The position numbers and the translations under genes are program-made. The notes under the pieces are model-generated. The model saw only the letters and a list, made by a program, of their open reading frames with translations. It was not told the DNA's origin and searched no databases. Positions 1-5,227 of a stretch of DNA of 5,346 nt are shown in pieces (the first letter of the stretch is position 1; each line of letters starts with the position of its first letter). This stretch comes from Planctomycetaceae bacterium (GTDB lineage: Bacteria; Planctomycetota; Planctomycetia; Pirellulales; Pirellulaceae), in assembly GCA_003455945.1 (NCBI GenBank), contig DMPQ01000260.1, positions 30,219 through 35,564 of the forward strand, given 5' to 3'.

Positions 1-370
1 GACCGATCGCCACGCCGATCTTCCGAGCTGTCGGTGGTTCACGCGGAGGTTTCCTGAGCGGCCGATTGCCTCGCGGCGGCACTCGATCGGCGCCCGCCCG
101 AGGCGACTCGATCGGACGACCGAAGGCCTGACGGTTCGTCCGCGGGGCTTGTAGCGACGACCTTCGCTTTCGGTCAATCGCAATCCGCATCGGCGTCGGC
201 TCGTCGGACCATAGGTCCTCCGGTCCCTGCGTCGTTTCCGTGACCTTCGCGTTGACCCCGGTCGAACCTTCTGATATTCCACCCCCCTCGGGCCGGAGAG
301 GTTCGAGACATGGGAGCGCGGGCCGTACGGATCGGCGTTCCTTCAGGCGACTTCAGGGACGATGCGATCC
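1..370. other. Upstream region without a convincing gene
   Basis: No supported coding sequence was found here. Plus-strand frames entering from the left edge stop early (TGA at 55-57, TAG at about 150-152, TGA at 129-131), and none of their translations resembles a known C-terminus. One minus-strand frame is open from an ATG at 190-188 to the left edge (63 codons), but it is Arg/Pro-rich and lacks a recognisable domain, so I do not call it a gene. A GTG at 13-11 on the minus strand, preceded by GGAAGA, could equally be the start of a divergent gene whose body lies outside the window. The right half holds the candidate promoter and start signals for the glycosyltransferase. Confidence 0.5.
252..280 (+). 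promoter_or_regulatory. Candidate sigma70-like promoter for the glycosyltransferase gene
   Basis: TTGACC at 252-257 matches five of six bases of the -35 consensus. It is followed by the only AT-leaning patch in the area, TGATATTCC at 272-280. Two -10 readings are possible: TATTCC at 275-280 with a preceding TG and an ideal 17-bp spacer but only three matches, or GATATT at 273-278 with four matches and a short 15-bp spacer. Transcription would begin near 286, giving a leader of roughly 85 nt. This rests on sequence resemblance alone, and promoter consensus in this lineage is not certain. Confidence 0.33.
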
Positions 371-2287
371 ATGACGCACCTGCTGATTCTCGATCCGTCG
401 CTCAAGGGGCCGGGCGGGCATCATTTCGACTACACCCGTCAGGTTGCCGCAGCCGCGGTGGCGGAGGGGTTGCTCGTCGACGTCGCGGTCCATCGTGCCT
501 TTCGAGCGACCGAACAGCTCGTCGCCGCGACCGATCCCTCTCGTTCCACGCTTCGCGGCGCGACGCCGATCCGGGTCCATCCGACCTTTCGCCGCACGAC
601 GTACCACCCGAACTCCGACCTGCCGGGCGTTCGGACTCTGGCTCGCAGCAACGGCTCGCTGCTGAAGCGAGTCACGGCGGCGATTCACCGCGCCTGGAAA
701 GGGCCGTCGGTCGACGAAGGCGAGGTCGAGTCGCGATTGGTCATCGATGCGGCCGATCTCCCCGACGACGCGACTCGCGACCATTGGAACGCTCTCGATC
801 CGGATCAGCGCGAGACGGTGACGATCGCGCTGCAGGATCTCCATCGACTGTTTGCGGGGCTGGCTGCCGAGCGGACCGGCGTCGACGCGGAGTTCGGCGA
901 GACCTGCGTCTTTCACACCACGCTCACCGAACTCGATTTTCTGGCGATCGGGATCGGCCTGGCGACCGGCCGTTTGCCGCGCGGGCGGAGCTGGAGCCTG
1001 CAGTTCCATTTCGATCGCTTCTTCGGCTGGCCTCACGAATACGACTTGCAGCGAGACGATTCGTTCGTGGTCCGCGCCGATCGGACGCTGCAGATCGCCT
1101 CGCGACTGGCGGCGCCGTTCGACGTCCGACTGTTCGCCACGAGCGAGCCGCTCGCCAAGCAATACGAGGATCTCGGCATCGGGCCGATCGAGCCGCTCGA
1201 CTATCCGATCAATCCCTCGTTCGTCCCTCGGACGATCGATGCGGAGGAGGAATCGCGACCGGCACGAATCACGCTGGCCGGTGGGGTGCGAGCCGAAAAG
1301 GGACAGCACGAACTGGACGGGATCGCGTCCGGATTGCGGAGCGACGTGCTGGCACCGGGACGGGGACGATTGGTCGTCCAGCGCCGACGTCGCCGTCCGT
1401 GGAGACGTCAGCAGGTCGCGGTCTCTCGAAGGCTGACCGGACCGAAGGGGGCCTGGCTCGAGTATGTCGATCATCCCCTTTCGGAACGTGACTACGTGGC
1501 GCTGATTCGCCGCGCCGATGTCGGACTGCTGCTTTACGACGCTCGGACGTATGCCTCGCGCCGAGCCGGGATCCTGGGTGAGTTTCTCGCCTCCGGCGTG
1601 CCGGTGATCGTGCCGGCAGCCTGCTGGTTGTCCGACCAGATCGAACAAGTCAATCGTCGCTATTGGGAGCGACTGGCTCGGGATGCGGAAGAACTCTCGT
1701 TCACGACGTCGATCGATCCGACTTCCGGCGAGCGATTCGTCCTGTCCTCTCAGGCGATCCCGAACGGTTCGCTCCTCGTCGCCGACCTGGAACTGGTCGA
1801 TCCGCCGGCCGCCTTGGGGCATGTCGAGGTCGCACTGATGACCGATCGGCAGCACTCCGGCCGTTTCGGCGAATCGGTCGTCGTCGCGCGCGATCCGGAG
1901 TCCGACGGAGGGCGCGCGATCCGAGTCGCTCTGTCGCTGTCGGCCGGCATGCCCCAGGCCGAAGAAGTCCAGGCCGAAGAAGTCTCGGAGCGACGGATCG
2001 CCGTTCGCTGGGCTCATGCCCCCGAGCAGCCGTTGACGATCGCTCGCGCTCGATTCAGGCTGGTGCGACCGGCGGCCGGTAGCGAATCGGTCCCGATCGG
2101 CAGCGTCGGTTCGGTCGTCTCGCGCATCGATCAGGTGCCGGCGGCGATCGAAGAGCTGCTGCAGCATCGCAGCCACTACCTCTCCGCGGCTCGAAGCTAC
2201 GCGGCGACTTGGCGAGCGCTGCATGACCCGGTCGCGACCTGCCGGCGCGTCACTGCCGATCGTCGTCGGGCGCGCCGCGCCGCCTAG
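371..2287 (+). CDS. GT-B fold glycosyltransferase (GT4-like) with an inserted accessory domain
   Basis: This 638-residue protein (from ATG 371) probably transfers a sugar from a nucleotide-sugar donor in polysaccharide or glycoconjugate synthesis; donor and acceptor cannot be read from sequence. The N-terminal domain opens MTHLLILDPS and has GGHHFDYT at 15-22. The C-terminal donor domain has LAGGVRAEKG at 302-311 (the GT4 GxxRxEKG motif), then DVGLLLYD at 383-390 and GEFLASGVPVIVP at 403-415 with Glu404 as the conserved acidic residue. The first Glu of the usual EX7E pair is Ser396. About 150 residues (427-577) interrupt this domain before it resumes at GSVGSVV, explaining why it exceeds the usual 350-450 residues. 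No signal peptide or membrane segment is visible, so it is probably cytoplasmic. ATG 371 is preferred because AGGGA at 355-359 lies 11 nt upstream; ATG 362, in frame, leaves only 2 nt. galE follows 126 bp downstream on the same strand. The family call is firm, the substrate unknown. Confidence 0.85.
   Translation: MTHLLILDPSLKGPGGHHFDYTRQVAAAAVAEGLLVDVAVHRAFRATEQLVAATDPSRSTLRGATPIRVHPTFRRTTYHPNSDLPGVRTLARSNGSLLKRVTAAIHRAWKGPSVDEGEVESRLVIDAADLPDDATRDHWNALDPDQRETVTIALQDLHRLFAGLAAERTGVDAEFGETCVFHTTLTELDFLAIGIGLATGRLPRGRSWSLQFHFDRFFGWPHEYDLQRDDSFVVRADRTLQIASRLAAPFDVRLFATSEPLAKQYEDLGIGPIEPLDYPINPSFVPRTIDAEEESRPARITLAGGVRAEKGQHELDGIASGLRSDVLAPGRGRLVVQRRRRRPWRRQQVAVSRRLTGPKGAWLEYVDHPLSERDYVALIRRADVGLLLYDARTYASRRAGILGEFLASGVPVIVPAACWLSDQIEQVNRRYWERLARDAEELSFTTSIDPTSGERFVLSSQAIPNGSLLVADLELVDPPAALGHVEVALMTDRQHSGRFGESVVVARDPESDGGRAIRVALSLSAGMPQAEEVQAEEVSERRIAVRWAHAPEQPLTIARARFRLVRPAAGSESVPIGSVGSVVSRIDQVPAAIEELLQHRSHYLSAARSYAATWRALHDPVATCRRVTADRRRARRAA
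1649..2101 (+). other. Putative beta-sandwich insert domain within the glycosyltransferase
   Basis: Residues about 427-577 separate two parts of a normal GT-B C-terminal domain: the helix after CWLSDQI and the strand GSVGSVV that leads into the closing helices. The insert alternates short hydrophobic strands with polar turns, for example SLLVADLELV, HVEVALM, ESVVVA, AIRVALSLS, RIAVRW and TIARARFRLV. This pattern resembles a jelly-roll or carbohydrate-binding-module-like sandwich. The boundaries and the fold are inferences from the strand pattern; I recognise no specific named domain. Confidence 0.5.
1955..1984 (+). repeat. Perfect 15-bp tandem duplication (two copies)
   Basis: CAGGCCGAAGAAGTC occurs twice in direct succession at 1955-1969 and 1970-1984, in frame, encoding QAEEV-QAEEV at residues 529-538 of the glycosyltransferase. 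It lies in a polar stretch between two predicted beta strands of the insert domain, where a five-residue loop extension would be tolerated. The lack of any mismatch between copies suggests a recent slippage duplication. Confidence 0.9.
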
Positions 2288-2413
2288 GCGATACGCGGCG
2301 GCTGGTCGAGCGAGAATCGCGGCGAGCCGAAGGACAACATTCGGTCGGCGCGGCATGGCTTCACCGCAGCGTCGGTCGCTCGTTCCCTTTTCTGGCAGTC
2401 ACTCGGAGACGCA
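2288..2413 (+). other. Gap between the glycosyltransferase gene and galE
   Basis: These 126 bp hold no gene and no convincing promoter. A 6-bp inverted repeat, GCCGCC at 2279-2284 with GGCGGC at 2297-2302, spans the glycosyltransferase stop but has no T-tract, so it does not look like a terminator. The galE ribosome binding site GGAG (2405-2408) is at its right end. Cotranscription of the two genes is possible but not shown by the sequence. Confidence 0.4.
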
Positions 2414-3409
2414 ATGAACATCCTGGTCGTCGGCGGTGCCGGCTACATCGGCTCGCACATGGTCAAGCTCCTGGGAGCGGCCGGCCATCGTGTCGTCGTC
2501 TTCGACAATCTCTCCGAAGGGCATCGGGGGGCAGTGACCGGAGCGGAACTCGTCGTCGGCGACCTGCAGGACGAATCGCTCGTCGCTCAGGTCCTCGAGT
2601 CGCGGTCGATCGAAGCGGTGATCCATTTTGCGGCGTCGGCGCTGGTCGGCGAGTCGGTGACGAACCCGGCCAAGTACTACGGCAACAACGTCGTCGCGAC
2701 CTATCGACTGCTCGAAGCGATGCGATCGACCGGCGTGAGCAAGCTCGTCTTTTCGAGCACCTGTGCGACCTACGGTCAGCCCGATCTGGTGCCGATCCGC
2801 GAGACGGAGAAGCAGGCGCCGGTGAATCCGTACGGCTTCACCAAGCTGGTGATCGAGCGGATGCTCGACGATTATGCCGCCGCCTACGGCCTGGGCTTCG
2901 CCGCACTCCGCTACTTCAACGCCTCCGGAGCGGCCGAGGACGGAACGATCGGTGAGGATCACGTCCCCGAGAGTCATCTCATTCCGATCGTGCTGCAGGT
3001 CGCGCTCGGTCAGCGCGATGCGGTGTCGGTCTTCGGCACCGACTATCCGACTCCCGACGGCACCTGCATTCGCGACTACATTCATGTCGACGATCTCGGA
3101 GCGGCTCACCTGGCGGCGCTCGAACGCTTGACTCCCGCGGCAGGTCTCAAGGTGAACCTCGGCACCGGAACCGGCTACAGCGTGCTCGAAGTGATCGAGA
3201 CCTGTCGCCGCGTCACCGGGCATCCGATTCCGGTGACCTTCGGGCCTCGCCGCGCCGGCGATCCGGCCGAGCTGGTCGCCGATCCGTCGCTGGCGCGACA
3301 GGTGCTCGGCTGGCAGGCGCGCTACCGCGACCTCGAATCGATCGTCCGCTCCGCGTGGCGGTGGCACTCGGCTCATCCGCGCGGCTACGACGACCGCGGT
3401 CCGAAGTAG
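2414..3409 (+). CDS. galE: UDP-glucose 4-epimerase
   Basis: GalE interconverts UDP-glucose and UDP-galactose with tightly bound NAD, in the cytoplasm, for the Leloir pathway and for making galactose-containing polysaccharide. The 331-residue length is normal for this extended short-chain dehydrogenase/reductase. The NAD motif GGAGYIGSH is at 7-15 and the ribose-binding DN at 31-32. HFAA at 71-74 and FSSTCATYG at 113-121 follow, placing Thr116 at the catalytic Ser/Thr position. The YxxxK pair is Tyr140 and Lys144. The substrate-binding RYFNASGA is at 166-173, TPDGTCIRDYIHV at 213-225, and RRAGDPAELVAD at 279-290. Motif wording is closer to the Bacillus type than to the E. coli type; Leu287 occupies the E. 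coli Tyr299 position. The ATG start is supported by GGAG 5 nt upstream. It lies downstream of a glycosyltransferase that might use its product and converges on mgtE. Identification is secure; sugar range is less so. Confidence 0.96.
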   Translation: MNILVVGGAGYIGSHMVKLLGAAGHRVVVFDNLSEGHRGAVTGAELVVGDLQDESLVAQVLESRSIEAVIHFAASALVGESVTNPAKYYGNNVVATYRLLEAMRSTGVSKLVFSSTCATYGQPDLVPIRETEKQAPVNPYGFTKLVIERMLDDYAAAYGLGFAALRYFNASGAAEDGTIGEDHVPESHLIPIVLQVALGQRDAVSVFGTDYPTPDGTCIRDYIHVDDLGAAHLAALERLTPAAGLKVNLGTGTGYSVLEVIETCRRVTGHPIPVTFGPRRAGDPAELVADPSLARQVLGWQARYRDLESIVRSAWRWHSAHPRGYDDRGPK

Positions 3410-3454
3410 TCCGGTACGCGTTGCGCGTTCGGCCTCATGCAGACCGTCTTCGTT
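3410..3454. other. Short convergent gap between galE and mgtE
   Basis: Only 45 bp separate the two stop codons. The gap contains a small inverted repeat, ACGCG (3416-3420) and CGCGT (3424-3428) around a 3-nt loop, which could be read in either direction. It has no T-tract on either strand, so an intrinsic terminator is weakly supported at best. Convergent transcripts may overlap here or be ended by Rho. Confidence 0.4.
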
Positions 3455-4816
3455 TCAGGTCAGCCGATCGAGGACCAGGGAAGCGAGTCCGAGCACCCAG
3501 AAGAAACCGCACATGTCGGTGACGGTCGTCAGGATCGGTCCCGACGCGATGGCCGGGTCGAGATTCAGGCGGCGCATCAGCAGCGGCAGGATTCCGCCGA
3601 GCGAGACCGCGACGACGGTGTTGATCGCCAAGGCAGCCGCGACGACCAGCCCGAGCATCATCGGTCCTTGCCAGAGCCAAGCGATCAGGCCGATCATCAC
3701 GCCGAGCGCCGCGCCGTTCATCAGCCCGATCGACACCTCGGCCAGCCAGACCCGCAGCAGTTCGTCGGCGCGAACGAGTCCCAGCGACAGCTCGCGCATC
3801 GTGACGGCGACCGCCTGGTTTCCCGAGCAGCCGCTCATGTCCGAAATGATCGGCAGGAACACCGCCAGCGCGATGACGCTCGACAGCGTGTCCTGAAACG
3901 CCGCGATGACGCTGGCGGCGAACAGATTCAGCACGATGTTCACGCTCAGCCAGGCCAGACGGCGTCGCGAACGGGTCAGCAGCGGAAACGACCGCAGTTC
4001 CTCGCCGCCGACGATCCCCTGCATCTTGAGCAGGTCCGAGCCCTGTCGTTCGGCTCGGGCCACATGCACCGCCGAGCGGAGGACGACGCCGACCGGTCGC
4101 CGCTCGCGATCGACGACCGGCACACCGAGGAAGTTGTTGCCGTCGAAGAACTCCGCCAGCTCCTCGAGGGACGTCGTATCGGCGACCGACGACGGATGGC
4201 GGATCATCAGTCGATCGAGCGTCCGATCATGCGGGGCAAGCAGCAGATCCCGCATCCGCAGCACCCCGGACAGGCATCCCTGTTCGTCGCGCACATAGCC
4301 GTACTGGATCTCGTAATCACGATAGGCATCGGCATGGATCCGCAGGTCGGCGATGACCGAGGCGACCGTCTGACGCTCGTCGTAGACCAGCATCTCGGTG
4401 ATCATCAGCCCTCCCGCCTCGTCGTCCTCGTAGCGACTGAGCTGCCGAGCCGAGGCGGCATCCTCCGGCGGCATCCGATCGAGAATGTTGCGGGCGTCGG
4501 CGTCATCGAGTTCGCCGATCAGATCCCCCTGCAGATGACTCGGCAACTGTTCGATGATCGCGGCGGCCGAACTCGGTTCGAGATTCTCGATCGCCGAGAC
4601 CGCATGGACGTTCGGCAGGTACTCGATCAGATCGGCGGCCGTCTCGACCGGCAGACGCCCGAGCAACGCCGTCCGTTCGTCGTTCGAGAGTCGCGAAAGA
4701 ACGAGCGCCAGGTCCGACGCGGGAATGACTTCCAGCACGCGGCGGAGTCCTTCGTCGTCGCCGCGCTCGATCAGACGAGATAGTTCGCGTCGCGGATCAC
4801 CGATCTCCGTTTCCAC
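3455..4816 (-). CDS. mgtE: MgtE family magnesium transporter
   Basis: MgtE is an inner-membrane Mg2+ channel that closes when its cytoplasmic domains bind Mg2+. The 453-residue protein has the whole family layout: an acidic helical N domain (about 5-128), two CBS domains (about 135-195 and 202-258), a connecting plug helix (about 259-283) and five membrane segments (about 287-307, 310-330, 355-381, 386-412, 427-450). FLPIISDMSGCSGNQA at 320-335 includes the conserved GNQ, and TTVTDMCGFF at 430-439 carries Asp434, which corresponds to the pore Asp432 of the Thermus thermophilus protein. The start is GTG: AGGGAG lies at 4828-4823 with a 6-nt spacer, and the N-terminus METEIGDPRRELSRLIERGD fits the family. 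The gene is convergent with galE and divergent from the Tat-leader gene. A 411-bp leader region with several inverted repeats suggests regulation upstream. Family assignment is secure; Co2+ or Ni2+ passage is also possible. Confidence 0.95.
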   Translation of the reverse strand: METEIGDPRRELSRLIERGDDEGLRRVLEVIPASDLALVLSRLSNDERTALLGRLPVETAADLIEYLPNVHAVSAIENLEPSSAAAIIEQLPSHLQGDLIGELDDADARNILDRMPPEDAASARQLSRYEDDEAGGLMITEMLVYDERQTVASVIADLRIHADAYRDYEIQYGYVRDEQGCLSGVLRMRDLLLAPHDRTLDRLMIRHPSSVADTTSLEELAEFFDGNNFLGVPVVDRERRPVGVVLRSAVHVARAERQGSDLLKMQGIVGGEELRSFPLLTRSRRRLAWLSVNIVLNLFAASVIAAFQDTLSSVIALAVFLPIISDMSGCSGNQAVAVTMRELSLGLVRADELLRVWLAEVSIGLMNGAALGVMIGLIAWLWQGPMMLGLVVAAALAINTVVAVSLGGILPLLMRRLNLDPAIASGPILTTVTDMCGFFWVLGLASLVLDRLT

Positions 4817-4832
4817 CTGCTGCTCCCTGCCT

Positions 4833-4876
4833 CGCGAATCGACCCGGCGCCGAGTTTCGTAGCGACGGGATTCGCG
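4833..4876 (-). promoter_or_regulatory. Stem-loop in the mgtE leader, next to the ribosome binding site
   Basis: CGCGAATC at 4833-4840 and GATTCGCG at 4869-4876 are an exact 8-bp inverted repeat around a 28-nt interior that can add a CCG/CGG pairing (4844-4846 with 4866-4868). In mgtE mRNA the stem ends 4 nt before the AGGGAG ribosome binding site at 4828-4823. Such a position could affect ribosome access. The pairing is seen directly; any function is inferred, and chance repeats are common in GC-rich DNA. Confidence 0.35.
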
Positions 4877-4902
4877 CGATGCGCGTCGAATCGAACGGAT
4901 CG

Positions 4903-4927
4903 AGCGGGAACCCCTCGGGTCTCCGCT
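4903..4927 (-). promoter_or_regulatory. 25-nt imperfect hairpin upstream of mgtE
   Basis: AGCGG at 4903-4907 pairs with CCGCT at 4923-4927, and ACCC at 4910-4913 pairs with GGGT at 4917-4920. They surround a 3-nt loop, with one wobble and one A-C mismatch between the two stems. Its left arm contains CGGGAAC (4905-4911), which also occurs in the palindrome at 4936-4951, so the two elements can pair with each other in RNA as an alternative fold. There is no T-tract, so it is not a standard terminator. Confidence 0.4.
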
Positions 4928-4935
4928 ACACGCCC

Positions 4936-4951
4936 GCGTTCCCGGGAACGC
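4936..4951. promoter_or_regulatory. Perfect 16-bp palindrome, candidate operator
   Basis: GCGTTCCCGGGAACGC is identical to its reverse complement over all 16 bases; the symmetry breaks at the next base pair outwards. It sits in the divergent region, about 120 bp upstream of the mgtE start. A further CGGGAAC half-site lies at 4905-4911, 38 bp away. A dyad of this kind suits a dimeric repressor or activator. The core has the form GTTC-N4-GAAC. Function is inferred. Confidence 0.45.
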
Positions 4952-5117
4952 ATCGCTTCGGTGGCCGATTGTGGTCGTCGCTCCCCGAATCGCTCAATCC
5001 CGGTCGCGCGAATCGACGCGGCGAAGGAGCGGATGAGTTCGTTGCGAGGTGCGCCATCGCTCGGGAGCACCCCGAACGACTCGTCGGATTCGTCCGCTTG
5101 GCGGCGGCGGCGACGTG

Positions 5118-5145
5118 GCGAGACCAGGGAGCGATCGGCGATAAT
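5118..5145 (+). promoter_or_regulatory. Candidate promoter for the Tat-leader gene
   Basis: GATAAT at 5140-5145 matches five of six bases of the -10 consensus and stands out in a GC-rich stretch. With a 16-bp spacer the -35 position is GCGAGA at 5118-5123, which matches only three of six. Transcription would start near 5152, leaving a leader of about 76 nt before the ATG at 5228. The -10 is good and the -35 weak, so an activator may be needed if this is real. Confidence 0.33.
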
Positions 5146-5227
5146 CGTTCTCGCCTGAATTTCCCGCCCGGGTCGTTCGCCCCTCGGCACTCGCCCCACC
5201 CCTCCCCCGTCACCGGAGTCGCCTGCC

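Larger units (their letters stand above)
4817..5227. other. Divergent intergenic region between mgtE and the Tat-leader gene
   Basis: This 411-bp stretch has no convincing gene. Its mgtE-proximal half is rich in inverted repeats (4833-4876, 4903-4927, 4936-4951), listed separately. Its right half carries a candidate promoter (GATAAT at 5140-5145) and, next to the plus-strand start, GGAG at 5215-5218. A 41-codon reading frame at 5033-5158, preceded by AAGGAG but with only a 3-nt spacer, is low-complexity Ser/Arg and is not called. I looked for the conserved M-box (Mg2+ riboswitch) sequence on the minus strand upstream of mgtE and did not recognise it. Confidence 0.55.

Noticed and set aside
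1..190. A minus-strand frame open from an ATG at 190 to the left edge
   Set aside because: Its 63 codons are dominated by Arg and Pro and have no recognised motif. A real gene might start at the GTG at 13-11, but too little is in the window to tell.
1290..1480. A frameshift in the glycosyltransferase around the Arg-rich stretch QRRRRRPWRRQQ
   Set aside because: Recognisable motifs lie on both sides in the same frame (GGVRAEKG before, DHPLSERDYVALIRRADVG after), so the frame is intact.
310..1491. A 393-codon plus-strand frame overlapping the glycosyltransferase
   Set aside because: Although it has a good upstream ribosome binding site, the product is Arg/Ser-rich and domain-free, and the real motifs are in the other frame. 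The start signal itself is kept as a finding.
2279..2302. A terminator at the end of the glycosyltransferase gene
   Set aside because: The 6-bp GCCGCC/GGCGGC stem has a 12-nt loop containing the end of the stop codon, and no T-tract follows.
353..2356. A 667-codon open frame on the minus strand opposite the glycosyltransferase gene
   Set aside because: The product is Arg/Asp-rich with no recognisable domain, while the plus strand encodes clear GT-B motifs over the same bases. Long antisense frames are expected in GC-rich coding DNA.
2399..3376. A 325-codon minus-strand frame opposite galE
   Set aside because: galE is unmistakable on the plus strand through its NAD, YxxxK and substrate motifs; the opposite frame has no family features.
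3416..3428. A bidirectional intrinsic terminator between galE and mgtE
   Set aside because: The stem is only 5 bp with a 3-nt loop, and neither strand has a run of T after it.
3437..4783. A 448-codon plus-strand frame opposite mgtE
   Set aside because: Its product is rich in Arg, Gln, Asp and His with no domain, while mgtE on the minus strand has complete CBS and membrane domains.
4817..5000. An M-box (ykoK) Mg2+ riboswitch upstream of mgtE
   Set aside because: I could not find the conserved M-box core on the minus strand. A covariance-model search (Rfam M-box) would settle this.
5033..5158. A 41-codon small gene (MSSLRGAPSLGS...) preceded by AAGGAG
   Set aside because: The spacer to the ATG is only 3 nt, the product is low-complexity Ser/Arg, and the candidate promoter for the next gene lies inside it.
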